Positions 17,188-26,355 of a DNA stretch of 64,000 nucleotides are shown one piece after another. Position 1 is the first letter of the stretch; each line of letters starts with the position of its first letter. The DNA is from Rhodanobacteraceae bacterium (lineage in GTDB: Bacteria > Pseudomonadota > Gammaproteobacteria > Xanthomonadales > Rhodanobacteraceae). The notes beneath the pieces are model-generated. The model ran no database searches and had not been told where the DNA came from. It was given only the letters and a program-made list of their open reading frames with translations. The translations under genes and the position numbers were made by a program. The DNA is taken from contig JAEUPP010000069.1 in the NCBI GenBank assembly GCA_016790075.1, positions 141,036 through 205,035 on the forward strand. The letters are read 5' to 3'.

Positions 17188-19053
17188 ATGCCTTCCATCC
17201 CTGCCCTGTTGCCCGCGCTCGCCCTGTTCGCCGTCACCGCACAGGCGGCGAACGACCCCAATTCCTACGCCGAAACCGACAAGGTCCGCGTTACGAATCT
17301 CGCGCTGGACCTCCATGTCGGCTTCAAGTCGCGCCAGATCCTCGGCAAGGCCGAACTCAGCCTCGACTGGCGCGACAAGAATGCACGCGAACTCAAGCTC
17401 GATACCCGCAGCCTTTCGATTGCGACGGTGGAAATTCTCGACGCCTCCGGCAAAGCCTCGCCCGCTTCGTTCTCACTGGGCGCTGCCGACAAGATTCTCG
17501 GCGCGCCGCTGATCGTGAAGTTCGATGCACAGGCACCAAAAATACGCGTCTCCTATGCCACCCATCCGGAAGCATCAGGGCTGCAGTGGCTCAGCGAAAC
17601 GCAGACCGCTGGCAAGAAACACCCGTTCCTGTTTTCCCAGTCCCAGGCGATACATGCGCGCTCCTGGGTGCCGCTGCAGGACACACCCGCAGTGCGCTTC
17701 ACCTACAGCGCCGACATCCATGTGCCCAAGCCGCTGCGGGCGGTCATGAGTGCCAACAATAGTCCGGACGCCTCGCTCGAAACGGGCCTATTCCGTTTTG
17801 AGATGGATAAACCCATTCCTTCCTATCTGCTCGCCATTGCAGTGGGCGATATCGCGGTGAAATCGACCGGCCCGCGCACGGCGGTCTATGCCGAGCCAAG
17901 CATGGTCGAAAAAGCCGCCAAGGAGTTTGAAGACACGGAAAAGATGATCGTCGCGACCGAGAAACTTTATGGCGACTATCGCTGGGGCCGCTATGACATC
18001 CTCGTATTACCGCCAAGTTTTCCGTTTGGCGGCATGGAAAATCCACGCATGACGTTCGCGACCCCGACGGTCATCGTCGGTGACAAGAGCCTGACCTCGC
18101 TCGTCGCGCACGAGCTGGCGCATTCCTGGTCGGGCAATCTGGTCACGAACTCAAGCTGGAAGGACATCTGGCTCAACGAGGGTTTCACCAGCTATGTCGA
18201 AACCCGCATCATCGAAGCCGTCTACGGCCGCGAACAGGCTGATATGGAAGACGTGATCAGCCAGTTCGGGCTGAGGCAGGAAATGGCGGAGCTGGCAGCA
18301 AACGATCAGCTGCTGATGCTTGCTCCGCTGACCGGCCGTGATCCGGATGAGGCACTGACCGACGTAGCCTATATCAAGGGCGCCTGGTTCCTGAGCTTCC
18401 TCGAAAAACGCTACGGTAGGGCGGTGTTCGACAAATTCCTGCGCGGCTGGTTTGACCAGCACGCCTTCCAGAGCGTCGACAGCGACACGTTCGTCGCCTA
18501 TCTGCAGAAGAATCTGATCGACAAGCACCCTGGCAAGGTCAAGCCGGCCGAAATCGAAGCCTGGCTAAAGCAGCCTGGCCTGCCCGATACGGCCGAACCG
18601 GCCAAGTCCGCGCGGTTCGACAAGGTCGTAGCGGCCCGCTCGGACTGGCAAGCCGGCAAGCGCGACGCGGCTTCGCTGGCCGCAGCCAAATGGGGCACGC
18701 AGGAAACGGTGCACTTCCTTGAGGGCCTGCCGGAAAAACTCGAAGCAAAGCAGCTGGACGAACTCGATGCTGCCTTCCACTTCAACGGAACCGCAAATGG
18801 GGAGATCGCCCAGCGCTGGTATCCGCTGACCGTGCGCAGCGCCTATACGAAGGCGCGCCCCGCGATAGAAGCCTTCCTGATCGGTATAGGTCGGCGCAAA
18901 CTCGTCATGCCGACCTGGGAAGCGCTGATGGCGACACCGGAAGGCCTGGCCTTTGCGGAAGGGGTGTTTGCAAAAGCGCGCCCAGGCTATCACCCGATCA
19001 CGACGGCATCTGTCCAATCAAAATTGGACGGTGCAAAAAAGAAGAACCCGTAA
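17188..19053 (+). CDS. M1-family metallopeptidase (exported aminopeptidase)
   Basis: The protein is 621 aa from ATG 17188, whose N-terminus (IPALLPALALFAVTAQA) is a signal peptide; an in-frame start at 17149 would mask it. The gluzincin motif is HELAHSW with the downstream Glu in WLNEGFTSYVE, giving the HExxH-18-E zinc site, and the exopeptidase block reads GGMENPRMTF. The C-terminal helical domain is like leukotriene A4 hydrolase, so it is an aminopeptidase of the LTA4H/ColAP group acting in the periplasm. It stands alone and converges on gpsA. Confidence 0.93.
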   Translation: MPSIPALLPALALFAVTAQAANDPNSYAETDKVRVTNLALDLHVGFKSRQILGKAELSLDWRDKNARELKLDTRSLSIATVEILDASGKASPASFSLGAADKILGAPLIVKFDAQAPKIRVSYATHPEASGLQWLSETQTAGKKHPFLFSQSQAIHARSWVPLQDTPAVRFTYSADIHVPKPLRAVMSANNSPDASLETGLFRFEMDKPIPSYLLAIAVGDIAVKSTGPRTAVYAEPSMVEKAAKEFEDTEKMIVATEKLYGDYRWGRYDILVLPPSFPFGGMENPRMTFATPTVIVGDKSLTSLVAHELAHSWSGNLVTNSSWKDIWLNEGFTSYVETRIIEAVYGREQADMEDVISQFGLRQEMAELAANDQLLMLAPLTGRDPDEALTDVAYIKGAWFLSFLEKRYGRAVFDKFLRGWFDQHAFQSVDSDTFVAYLQKNLIDKHPGKVKPAEIEAWLKQPGLPDTAEPAKSARFDKVVAARSDWQAGKRDAASLAAAKWGTQETVHFLEGLPEKLEAKQLDELDAAFHFNGTANGEIAQRWYPLTVRSAYTKARPAIEAFLIGIGRRKLVMPTWEALMATPEGLAFAEGVFAKARPGYHPITTASVQSKLDGAKKKNP

Positions 19054-19088
19054 CAAACACTCGACAGCAAGACTTCTGATGACGCAAT

Positions 19089-19113
19089 GCCTTGCTCCAG
19101 AAGGGAGCAAGGC
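19089..19113 (+). terminator. hairpin after the M1 peptidase gene
   Basis: GCCTTGCTCC and GGAGCAAGGC form a perfect 10-bp stem with a 5-nt loop, 36 bp after the M1 peptidase stop, in the convergent gap before gpsA. The sequence after it (TGTCGTTC) is only weakly T-rich. Confidence 0.5.
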
Positions 19114-19217
19114 TGTCGTTCGGAATCGCCGATTCTGCCAGCCGTGACTACTCAACCGGCTGGATCGGCCGGGTGCAATCGGCTTTTCTGTCGTACATCC
19201 AACGATGCCGGGCCGGA

Positions 19218-20234
19218 CTAGGCCAGCGGCCCAGGGTACTCTGGCTTCTGTTCACGCGACAGCAGCAGACGCAAGCCTTCGGCTGGCGTGATCTGTTCGT
19301 GCAACACCCGCTGCACGCAATGTGCAATCGGCAGCTCAATGCCGTGCCGCGCGGCGAGGCGGATCACTTCGTCGGCCGTTTGCACGCTTTCGACAACCTG
19401 GCCGATCTCGGCCACGGCCTGACGCAGCGGCGTGCCGCGCCCCAGGGCGAGCCCCAGACGGCGATTGCGCGAGAGATCGCCGGTGCAGGTCAGCACCAGA
19501 TCGCCAAGGCCGGCAAGCCCCATCAGCGTCTCCGCACGCGCGCCCAGCGCAACGCCCAGGCGCAGCATCTCGTTGAGGCCACGCGTGATCAGGCCGGCAC
19601 GTGCGTTGAGACCCAGCTGCATGCCGTCGGCGACACCAGTCGCAACGGCGAGAACATTCTTCATCGCGCCGCCAAGTTCAGCGCCAAGCATGTCGGTACC
19701 GGTGTACGCGCGAAACGTAGGACCGTGCAGCTGTGCGGCGACTGTTTGCGCGAATCCGGCGTCGTCCGAGTGCACGGTAACCGCGGTTGGCAGGCCATCG
19801 ACGACTTCGCGCGCGAACGATGGGCCGGTCACTATGGCGGCCGGCTGCTGCGGCAGGACTTCCGCAACGAGTTCGTGCAGGAATCGCCCGGTTCCCGGCT
19901 CGAAACCCTTGGTCGCCCAGGCCAGTCCACGGAAACGCGATGGCTGCCGCGCCAGCGCTTCAATGAGTTCACGGAACGCATGGCTGGGCGTAACGACCAG
20001 CACCCAGTCCGCGTCGACCACGCTCGCGGCCAGGTCGGCACTGTAGTTCAGCGTCGGCGGCAACACACTCTGCGGCAGGTAGCGTGTGTTGCGGCCGGTC
20101 GCGGCCATGTCACGCATGGCCGCAGCGTCACGCCCCCACAAGGTAGTGTGGACGCCATGCCGCGCCAGCAAGCTGGCCAGCGCCGTGCCCCAGGAGCCGG
20201 CACCCAGGACGGCAACCCGGGGTTGTGCACTCAT
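19218..20234 (-). CDS. gpsA: NAD(P)-dependent glycerol-3-phosphate dehydrogenase
   Basis: The protein is 338 aa. It reduces dihydroxyacetone phosphate to sn-glycerol 3-phosphate for phospholipid synthesis. The N-terminal Rossmann motif is [14 protein letters not shown], the catalytic-Lys block is [13 protein letters not shown], and [20 protein letters not shown] is the substrate-binding loop. The gene starts 4 bp after the secB stop, the same order as in many proteobacteria, so they form an operon. It is cytoplasmic or membrane-peripheral. Confidence 0.97.
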   Translation of the reverse strand: MSAQPRVAVLGAGSWGTALASLLARHGVHTTLWGRDAAAMRDMAATGRNTRYLPQSVLPPTLNYSADLAASVVDADWVLVVTPSHAFRELIEALARQPSRFRGLAWATKGFEPGTGRFLHELVAEVLPQQPAAIVTGPSFAREVVDGLPTAVTVHSDDAGFAQTVAAQLHGPTFRAYTGTDMLGAELGGAMKNVLAVATGVADGMQLGLNARAGLITRGLNEMLRLGVALGARAETLMGLAGLGDLVLTCTGDLSRNRRLGLALGRGTPLRQAVAEIGQVVESVQTADEVIRLAARHGIELPIAHCVQRVLHEQITPAEGLRLLLSREQKPEYPGPLA

Positions 20235-20238
20235 GCGA

Positions 20239-20721
20239 TCAGGCGTTCAGCGTGGGTGCCGCAGTGCCTTCCGCACGGCGTGCAACGGCTTCGGCATAAA
20301 GTGCGTCGAAATTGATCGGCTGCAGGAAGAACGGCGGGAAGCCGCCACCCTGGACCATGTCCGACACCGCCTGCCGGGCATACGGGAACAGCACGTTGGG
20401 GCAGTAGCTGCCGAGCACCGCGTCGCGGTTGGCATCGTCGAAGCCGGCAACGCCGAAGATACCTGCCTGCTGCACTTCACACAGATAAGCCGTCTTTTCG
20501 CCCAGCTTGCAGGTCACGGTGACGCTGAGCAGGACTTCAAATACATCCGGTGCCAGTGCATTGACCTGCTGGCCAAGCTGCAGCTGGATCTGCGGCTGAC
20601 CCTGCTCCTGGAAGATATGCGGAGCAGCCGGCGCTTCAAACGAGGAATCCTTGATGTAGATCTTCTGGACGGACAGCTGCGCCTGCGCGGCGGCCTGACC
20701 GTTGGCGGTGTTATCGGACAT
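20239..20721 (-). CDS. secB: protein-export chaperone SecB
   Basis: The protein is 160 aa and forms the tetrameric chaperone that keeps preproteins unfolded and hands them to SecA. Typical segments are [13 protein letters not shown], the ELTVTVT-like strand [20 protein letters not shown], and the [21 protein letters not shown] motif, followed by the PINFDALY end. CCGGAG lies just before the ATG at 20721. The gene is the first of the secB-gpsA operon and is divergent from rpmB with a 309-bp gap. Confidence 0.97.
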   Translation of the reverse strand: MSDNTANGQAAAQAQLSVQKIYIKDSSFEAPAAPHIFQEQGQPQIQLQLGQQVNALAPDVFEVLLSVTVTCKLGEKTAYLCEVQQAGIFGVAGFDDANRDAVLGSYCPNVLFPYARQAVSDMVQGGGFPPFFLQPINFDALYAEAVARRAEGTAAPTLNA

Positions 20722-21030
20722 GTCGACTCCGGATGCGTAAGGTATGGATCAAAAGGAGCGGGAGTATCCCATAACTCGCTATCGGCCGGTCAGCACCAGA
20801 GGCAGGCCGCTGCAGCCGCGGTCGCTTGCCGCAGGCAGCCCGCCCTGCTATAAAGCGCGGCTCGCTTTGCGGCGCCCGACCATAAGGGCCAGGAAATCCG
20901 GCACGCGTTCCGGATCTTTCGCGCAGTCTTCGCTGACGCAGGCGGCTTCCAGCTACGCGTGGCACAGCAACGTGCCGCTGGCCGATACCGCCCTGGCCAA
21001 GGGCGGCACCAACATCATGATGAGGTACGT
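20722..21030. other. secB-rpmB divergent intergenic region
   Basis: This 309-bp region holds the rpmB promoter at 20826-20854 and the roughly 170-nt rpmB leader. No credible protein or known RNA is visible. A short inverted pair, GCCCTGG-CCAAGGGC, occurs late in the leader. Confidence 0.45.
20826..20854 (+). promoter_or_regulatory. sigma-70-type promoter for rpmB-rpmG
   Basis: TTGCCG at 20826-20831 and TATAAA at 20849-20854 are separated by exactly 17 nt. Transcription would start near 20861, giving a leader of about 170 nt before rpmB. Confidence 0.6.
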
Positions 21031-21267
21031 ATGGCCCGTAAATGCCAAGTTACCGGCAAAGGTGCGCTGAGCGGCAACAACGTCTCGCACGCCAACAACA
21101 AGACCCGCCGCCGCTGGCTGCCCAACCTGCACGAGCGCCGCTTCTGGGTGCCGAGCGAGAACCGCTGGATCAAGCTGCGCCTTTCCAACCACGCCCTGCG
21201 TACCATCGACAAGAAAGGTATCGAGGTCGTCGTCGCCGAGCTCCGCGCTCGTGGCGAGAAGATCTGA
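21031..21267 (+). CDS. rpmB: 50S ribosomal protein L28
   Basis: The protein is 78 aa and begins [17 protein letters not shown], with the conserved [15 protein letters not shown] stretch and the [16 protein letters not shown] end. GAGG lies 5 nt before ATG 21031. It binds 23S rRNA in the large subunit. It is 13 bp upstream of rpmG and shares its promoter. Confidence 0.97.
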   Translation: MARKCQVTGKGALSGNNVSHANNKTRRRWLPNLHERRFWVPSENRWIKLRLSNHALRTIDKKGIEVVVAELRARGEKI

Positions 21268-21280
21268 GGAGAACTAAACC

Positions 21281-21445
21281 ATGGCATCCAAGCGTGACAA
21301 GATCCGCCTGATCTCCACCGCCGGCACCGGCCACTTCTATACCACCGACAAGAACAAGAAGAACACGCCCGACAAGATGGAGATCAAGAAATATGATCCC
21401 GTCGTGCGCAAGCACGTGGCGTACAAAGAAGCGAAGATCAAGTAA
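21281..21445 (+). CDS. rpmG: 50S ribosomal protein L33
   Basis: The protein is 54 aa, beginning [20 protein letters not shown] and continuing through [18 protein letters not shown] to KEAKIK. GAGGAGAAC precedes the start. The cysteine-free form matches the usual proteobacterial L33. It is the second gene of the operon with L28 and is followed at once by a strong terminator. Confidence 0.97.
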   Translation: MASKRDKIRLISTAGTGHFYTTDKNKKNTPDKMEIKKYDPVVRKHVAYKEAKIK

Positions 21446-21460
21446 TCCCGCCGCCTCTGA

Positions 21461-21491
21461 AGAACCCGCCCTACGGCGGGTTCTTTTTTTT
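21461..21491 (+). terminator. rho-independent terminator of rpmB-rpmG
   Basis: AGAACCCGCC, loop CTAC and GGCGGGTTCT form a perfect 10-bp stem followed by a run of T residues. It begins 16 bp after the rpmG stop. Confidence 0.93.
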
Positions 21492-21502
21492 CCAGCCTGC
21501 TT

Positions 21503-22855
21503 TCAGGGTTTAGCCGGAGCCAGATCCTGCTGATAGGGCGGTGAGAACCAGAACGGAATGCGGAATTCGGCCGGCCGGCCACTTGCTGCGTTCCAGCGCA
21601 CCTGCAATACGTGCTCACCCGGCGCCAGACCGGCCAGATTCAGATAACCCTGCAGGCCGCGCTGCTCCAGGTCACGCCGCTCGGCCTGCATGAAGGTGGC
21701 GAGGTCGGCTGGCCGCGCATCAAGGCTGACTTCCCACAGCCGCACCAGGCAGGCGCGGCGTTGCGCCGGTTCGCCAACCTGCGGACACAACCCGCGCAGG
21801 ACCGCGTTGTCCCGCTCGGGCACATAGGGCAGAAACAGGCGCAAATGGCCGTCCGCAATCATATCGGCCGGAATCAGCGGGACGCGGGCCAGCACATCGC
21901 GCGTGCCACGCAGATTCTCGTAGTGCGCACTACGCAGCCCTCGATCCGCATCGGCATCACCGAAATATGCATAGCTGGACACCAGCGCAAATTCCCGCAC
22001 AGCGCGTTCCTGCAGATCGCCGAATACCACGGTGGACGTGATCAGCAGCAGGAACAGCATCGTGAAAGAGCGGCTCGGCAGATTACTTTCCAGCGAAAGC
22101 TGCACCGGCATGATGAGACGCTGCGGAAAGAGAATGCTCTGCACCCGCACGAGCTTCTCTACCAGCCGGCGCCGCCACTCGGACGTGGGCGATGGGGCGG
22201 GCTGCCAGCGGGCCAGCCAGGCACTGTCAAGCAGCAGCACGGGAAGCAATATGCCGAGCATCAAGCCGGCAAACAGCAGCATGCCTACACTGCCTCCTGG
22301 CTCCAGGTCGCGCCCCAGCAACAACCCGACCCCCATCACAAGCAGAATCAGTACGACCAGCAGAGCACCAATCCAGAGCACGGAAAGAGCGACGAGGCTA
22401 ACCAGGGCAAAAACGATCGACGCCACTCGGTCAGCTGCATCAATGGCCGTATCGAGATCGACCAGGGTGCGCCTATGGTAATCACGTGTCAGCGGGCCAA
22501 TGCTGCGAATGGCGTCCCAGCGGATCCCCGCCGGAAACGCAGCCTTAAGTCCGATCAGACCAACCCAGTAGGCGCGTACGGCAAGGTGCAGCAGAAAGGC
22601 GCCGGCAAGCGTCATGCTCAAGCCGCTGGCCAGCTGAAAAGCCAGCGTCAGCAATTGATGGCGCTGGCCTTCTGCATGCAGCTCGACCTGCACCCAGCGT
22701 TCAAACAACCAACCCGGCAGGGCGAGCAACGCGAGCAAGCTTATGCCGGAGATGATGAGCTCGAGTTCGTCAGTGCGCTCGCGCAGACTCTCGAACCCAA
22801 CCCGCTGCTCTCTAGCTGCTTGTGCTTCGGCCGATTCGGCAGGCTCAGAGTTCAC
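21503..22855 (-). CDS. uncharacterised multi-pass membrane protein
   Basis: The protein is 450 aa. After an acidic cytoplasmic start come at least six hydrophobic segments: ISGISLLALLALPGWLF, then one near residues 75-95, a pair around 150-200 with VLWIGALLVVLILLVMGVG, one ending LLPVLLLD, and FTMLFLLLITSTVVF. The last 150 residues look extracytoplasmic and end in a beta-rich domain (LNLAGLAPGEHVLQVRW). I recognise no family. It converges on rpmG across the terminator. Function unknown. Confidence 0.75.
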   Translation of the reverse strand: MNSEPAESAEAQAAREQRVGFESLRERTDELELIISGISLLALLALPGWLFERWVQVELHAEGQRHQLLTLAFQLASGLSMTLAGAFLLHLAVRAYWVGLIGLKAAFPAGIRWDAIRSIGPLTRDYHRRTLVDLDTAIDAADRVASIVFALVSLVALSVLWIGALLVVLILLVMGVGLLLGRDLEPGGSVGMLLFAGLMLGILLPVLLLDSAWLARWQPAPSPTSEWRRRLVEKLVRVQSILFPQRLIMPVQLSLESNLPSRSFTMLFLLLITSTVVFGDLQERAVREFALVSSYAYFGDADADRGLRSAHYENLRGTRDVLARVPLIPADMIADGHLRLFLPYVPERDNAVLRGLCPQVGEPAQRRACLVRLWEVSLDARPADLATFMQAERRDLEQRGLQGYLNLAGLAPGEHVLQVRWNAASGRPAEFRIPFWFSPPYQQDLAPAKP

Positions 22856-22917
22856 ACCACACCCTCACTGGCAAACGCCGGAGTGTAGCGGCGATAGCCC
22901 CGGCAGCCGTGACAGCA

Positions 22918-22950
22918 AGGTATCGGCACCGTTTCACAGTGCCGATACCT
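22918..22950 (-). terminator. hairpin after the 22955 gene
   Basis: A 12-bp perfect stem (AGGTATCGGCAC / GTGCCGATACCT, 9-nt loop) starts 4 bp downstream of the minus-strand stop at 22955. It lacks a T tract, so it is either a weak terminator or a 3' stabilising hairpin. Confidence 0.5.
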
Positions 22951-22954
22951 GGCC

Positions 22955-23323
22955 TCATTCGCCTTGGGTAAGAACCTGGCAACCGACAAGATCTTCGTTG
23001 TCGATGACCCAGGTGTTGTCGCTAGCGCAGATACCGACGTCCTCCACTATGCACTCATCGCCGTCTTCATCGACGAGGCGCACATCGTAGGCACGGCAAG
23101 GCACACCGGTCAGGGTGAAGCTGTCGCCGGTATTCACCGTGTGCTGGCCAAGCTGGTCCTCACCCCATTCACGCTCGTCGGTAGGTGACAGGAACAGCTG
23201 ATGGATAGCCCAGGCAGACTTGTTCTTGATGACGATCTTGGAATCCGACGATTCCGCCGAAGCTAGGCCGGTTACGGCGAAGGCAGCAACAAACACCAGC
23301 AGCAAACTGGAAAGCTTGTTCAC
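22955..23323 (-). CDS. small secreted conserved hypothetical protein
   Basis: The protein is 122 aa with a signal peptide (LLLVFVAAFAVTGLASA, cut after ASA). The mature part opens IVIKNKSAWAIHQLFLSP and WGEDQLG, a motif arrangement seen in many small exported proteins of unknown role. It is acidic and carries several Cys residues, which suggests disulfides in the periplasm. It is a single gene with its own downstream hairpin. Confidence 0.75.
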   Translation of the reverse strand: MNKLSSLLLVFVAAFAVTGLASAESSDSKIVIKNKSAWAIHQLFLSPTDEREWGEDQLGQHTVNTGDSFTLTGVPCRAYDVRLVDEDGDECIVEDVGICASDNTWVIDNEDLVGCQVLTQGE

Positions 23324-23424
23324 GTGATTCCCCTTGTGGCGCGGTATGCGCCCGGCGATTGTCCAGCCGATTTCGCCGGCTGCGCAATGGGCTTACACCT
23401 CGAGGCAGCGGCCCTGGAACAACA

Positions 23425-23445
23425 AAGGCGCCACCGGGGCGCCTT
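23425..23445 (-). terminator. hairpin terminator of the desaturase gene
   Basis: AAGGCGC and GCGCCTT form a 7-bp stem, and on the minus strand it is followed by TTGTTGTTCC. It lies 31 bp after the desaturase stop. Confidence 0.5.
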
Positions 23446-23476
23446 CGTCGCTAATTGAACAATGTCCGCCAGCTAT

Positions 23477-24673
23477 TCAATGTGCGTTCGCAAGTGAATA
23501 GCCTTTGAGCCTTGCGGCGAACTCCTGCAACGCGCGAATGCCACTGGCTTCGGCCTCACGGCACCACTGCTTGAGGCCTTCCAGCATCGCCTCACCGTTG
23601 CGGTCTTCCATGAGCTCGTGCAGGCGGCTGCGATACTCCATCACCGTGGCAATGGCTGGACGCTGGCTGACCCATAGGCTGAGGCGCTCACGCGCTTCGC
23701 TATCGAGCCAGCGCCCGCCACTGGCCAGGGACTTGCGCAGGCGACGCGGCAATTCCTTGAGGTTGTTTCCGGCCTGCGCCGCCTCCTCGCGCAGGGTAGG
23801 CAGGATGACGCCGCCGAAGTAATCGGTCATGACCTGGAACTTGTGCGCGATCAGCGCCTTGATCGTATCGGTGTCGGGCAGGTTCATGTTCGGGCGCACG
23901 TCGAGCGTAGGCGCAACCCGGAGCACCTTGGCCAGGCGCACGAACTCAAACGCCTTGATCGCGACCCAGCCGATATCAAGCTCCCATTTGCGCAGCGCGA
24001 ACTTCGACGAGCTGGGGAACGCGTGGTGATTGTTGTGCAGTTCCTCGCCGCCGATGATCAGCCCCCAGGGACTCAGGTTCGTCGCGGTGTCGTTGCTCTC
24101 GAAGTTCCGATAGCCCCACCAGTGACCAAGGCCGTTGACGACGCCCGCAGCCCAGAACGGAATCCAGATCATCTGGCAAGCCCAGATCACGACGCCCCAG
24201 AGACCGAACAGGGCAAAGTTGAGGAACAGCATCAGGGTCGGGCCGACCTCGGGCATGGGCGTGTAGACGCGCCGCTCCAGCCAGTCGTTCGGCGTGCCCA
24301 GGCCGTACTTGTCCATGGTCTCGCGGTTGCGCCGCGCCTGACGGTACAGGTCAACACCGTCCCAAAGTACTTTGCGGATGCCGTAGATGACCGGACTGTG
24401 CGGATCTTCGTCGGTCTCGCATTTGGCGTGGTGCTTGCGATGAATCGCGACCCATTCCTTGGTAACCATGGCGGTGGAGAACCAGGTCCAGAATCGGAAG
24501 AAGTGATTCAGCACCGGATGAAAGTCGACGCCGCGATGAGCCTGGCTGCGATGCAGATAGAGCGTCACGGAGAAGATTGTCAGTTGTGTGACAAGCACGA
24601 AGTAGGCGATTAGCCAAGGCCAGTTCGCCTGGGTCAATCCTCCGGTCAGAAATTCGATCGCAGCGTTAAACAT
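23477..24673 (-). CDS. acyl-CoA/fatty acid desaturase (delta-9 type)
   Basis: The protein is 398 aa, an integral membrane di-iron desaturase that introduces a double bond into saturated acyl chains. The three histidine boxes are present: HRSQAHR, HRKHH and HNNHHAFPSSSKF, with membrane segments WLIAYFVLVTQLTIFSVTLYL and LMLFLNFALFGLWGVVIW. The C-terminal 130 residues form a soluble helical tail, longer than in the smallest homologues. The ATG is at 24673. The gene is divergent from the ABC exporter operon, so membrane fluidity control is the likely role. Confidence 0.93.
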   Translation of the reverse strand: MFNAAIEFLTGGLTQANWPWLIAYFVLVTQLTIFSVTLYLHRSQAHRGVDFHPVLNHFFRFWTWFSTAMVTKEWVAIHRKHHAKCETDEDPHSPVIYGIRKVLWDGVDLYRQARRNRETMDKYGLGTPNDWLERRVYTPMPEVGPTLMLFLNFALFGLWGVVIWACQMIWIPFWAAGVVNGLGHWWGYRNFESNDTATNLSPWGLIIGGEELHNNHHAFPSSSKFALRKWELDIGWVAIKAFEFVRLAKVLRVAPTLDVRPNMNLPDTDTIKALIAHKFQVMTDYFGGVILPTLREEAAQAGNNLKELPRRLRKSLASGGRWLDSEARERLSLWVSQRPAIATVMEYRSRLHELMEDRNGEAMLEGLKQWCREAEASGIRALQEFAARLKGYSLANAH

Positions 24674-24817
24674 AGGTTAAGTGGCCGGCAAATTGTAAAG
24701 ACAAGGCGGGGACTATACGCGACGCCGTTATTGGGGACTACGTGAAGCAATCCAAGTGCCACCTGCGCAAACGTTCGTTTTTCCACCGCTTCTGAACGCC
24801 GCCGCTTGTGGCGCCGC

Positions 24818-24847
24818 TTGTGGCATACGCAAGGACTTGGCCACAAT
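24818..24847 (+). promoter_or_regulatory. candidate promoter of the ABC exporter operon
   Basis: TTGTGG at 24818-24823 and CACAAT at 24842-24847 are 18 nt apart, and the GTG start at 24857 lies only 9 nt further. That would give a leaderless or nearly leaderless mRNA. The -35 lies in a tandem 12-mer duplication (24801-24824). Confidence 0.4.
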
Positions 24848-24856
24848 CCCCGGTCT

Positions 24857-25603
24857 GTGACTTCCGCCGACACCATCCCCACGCTACGCATCGACCGCAT
24901 CTCGCGCACGCTCGCGGGCCGCGCCGTGGTGAACGCGCTAAGCCTTGAGGTTGCGTGCGGTGAGGTGTTGGGCCTGCTTGGTGTCAACGGCGCCGGCAAG
25001 TCCACCACGCTGCGCATGATCGCCGGCGTGCTCTCGCCCGACAGCGGTCAGGTGCTGCTTGGCGGCGCCGACCTCTACGAAAACCCGGAACTGGCCCGAC
25101 GCGGCATAGGTTATCTGCCGGAGCGCGCACCGCTACACGCGGAACTCGACGTTAGCGAATTCCTGCTGTTCTGCGCCCGCCTGCACGGCCTGTCGCGGGG
25201 CGAAGCACGCGTGGCGGTACGCCGTGAAATCGAACGCTGCGATCTCGGCGAGGTACAGCACCGCCTGATTGGCCATCTGTCCAAGGGGTTCCAGCAACGC
25301 GTCGGCATTGCCCAGGCATTGGTGCATAAGCCAACGCTGGTTGTACTGGACGAGCCGGCCTCGGGTCTCGACCCGGTGCAGTCGCTGCGCATGCGTGAAC
25401 TCATCACCGAGCTGCGCGCCAATCACGCCGTGCTGCTGTCGACTCACCTGCTGGCCGAAGCGGAAGCCTGCTGTGACCATATAGCCATCCTGCATCGCGG
25501 CGTGTTGCGCCACAGCTGCCGCGTGAGTCAAGGGGAAACTGCGCGACTGGAACAGCAGTTCCTGCGCATTGCGGCAGATCTGGAACCCGGGACTGACCTA
25601 TGA
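24857..25603 (+). CDS. ABC transporter ATP-binding protein (Gld/ABC-2 type)
   Basis: The protein is about 248 aa from the proposed GTG at 24857. Walker A is GVNGAGKSTT, the ABC signature region is LSKGFQQRVGIAQAL, and Walker B is PTLVVLDEPASGLDP, followed by the H-loop LLSTHLLAEAEACC. It powers an exporter whose membrane subunit is the next gene (4-bp overlap). The set of ATPase, permease, GldG-like and DUF4340 proteins matches the Gld-type ABC systems. The start is uncertain because no ribosome binding site is seen and 24806 is also open. Confidence 0.9.
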   Translation: MTSADTIPTLRIDRISRTLAGRAVVNALSLEVACGEVLGLLGVNGAGKSTTLRMIAGVLSPDSGQVLLGGADLYENPELARRGIGYLPERAPLHAELDVSEFLLFCARLHGLSRGEARVAVRREIERCDLGEVQHRLIGHLSKGFQQRVGIAQALVHKPTLVVLDEPASGLDPVQSLRMRELITELRANHAVLLSTHLLAEAEACCDHIAILHRGVLRHSCRVSQGETARLEQQFLRIAADLEPGTDL

Positions 25604-26355
25604 AGACGAGTCTGGTCATCGCCGGCCACGAGTGGCGCCGCCTGCGCGTACAGGCCTGGCCCTGGCTGCTGCTCGCCGCTGTGCTTGCCCTGCTGGCCTG
25701 GTTGTTTCTCGATCGGCTCGACACCTACCTGCGCCTGCAGGAAAGCACGGGCAATGCAGCGCATGTGGGCGCGACGGCCCAAGTCGCGGCACCGGTACTG
25801 GGCTGGCTCGCGATCCTGCTGATCGTGCTGGTGCCGCTGCTGGGCTCTCGCGCGATCGCCGGCGAGCGCCGCGTGCATTCTCTGAACCTGCTGCTCGCGG
25901 CCGGCATCAGCGATGTGGCCATCGTCAGCGGGAAATGGCTGGGTCTGTGTCTATGGCTGTTGCTGCTGATTGCCTTGACTGCGCTGATGCCCCTGAGCCT
26001 GTTCGGTACCACCGAGCTCGATCTGGGCCGGCTCGCCGCCAATCTGCTCGCCCTGGTATTGCAGGCAGCAATGCTGGCCGCTATCGCGCTGTACGCCTCC
26101 AGCCTCACGGCGCAGCCCGTATTGGCTGCCGCTGTCGCGCTGCTCATCAACCTGCTGCTCTGTGTTGTGGATCTGGGCGCACGCGAAGCCGGCGTCAGCA
26201 ACAGCCTTATCAACTGGCTCGCCTTGCCTTCGCATTTCGGCCCGCTCAGTGACGGGGTCGTCGCCAGCGTGGACCTGGTCTGGTTCGCGCTGATCAGCGG
26301 AATCTTCCTTGCACTCGCCACACGCCAGCTCGCCGCACTACGGGGTGCCGACTGA
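25600..26355 (+). CDS. ABC-2 type permease
   Basis: The protein is 251 aa with six membrane segments, for example WPWLLLAAVLALLAWLF, VLGWLAILLIVLVPLLG, WLLLLIALTALMPLSLF and VLAAAVALLINLLLCVV. The conserved ABC-2 loop GSRAIAGERRVHSLNLLLAA follows the second helix. The ATG overlaps the stop of the ATPase gene by 4 bp, and its own stop overlaps the next gene's start, so the operon is translationally coupled. The transported substrate is unknown. Confidence 0.9.
   Translation: MKTSLVIAGHEWRRLRVQAWPWLLLAAVLALLAWLFLDRLDTYLRLQESTGNAAHVGATAQVAAPVLGWLAILLIVLVPLLGSRAIAGERRVHSLNLLLAAGISDVAIVSGKWLGLCLWLLLLIALTALMPLSLFGTTELDLGRLAANLLALVLQAAMLAAIALYASSLTAQPVLAAAVALLINLLLCVVDLGAREAGVSNSLINWLALPSHFGPLSDGVVASVDLVWFALISGIFLALATRQLAALRGAD

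Noticed and set aside
19092-20315. 407-codon plus-strand frame over gpsA
   Set aside because: It is antisense to gpsA, whose motifs are clear, and has the composition of a shadow frame.
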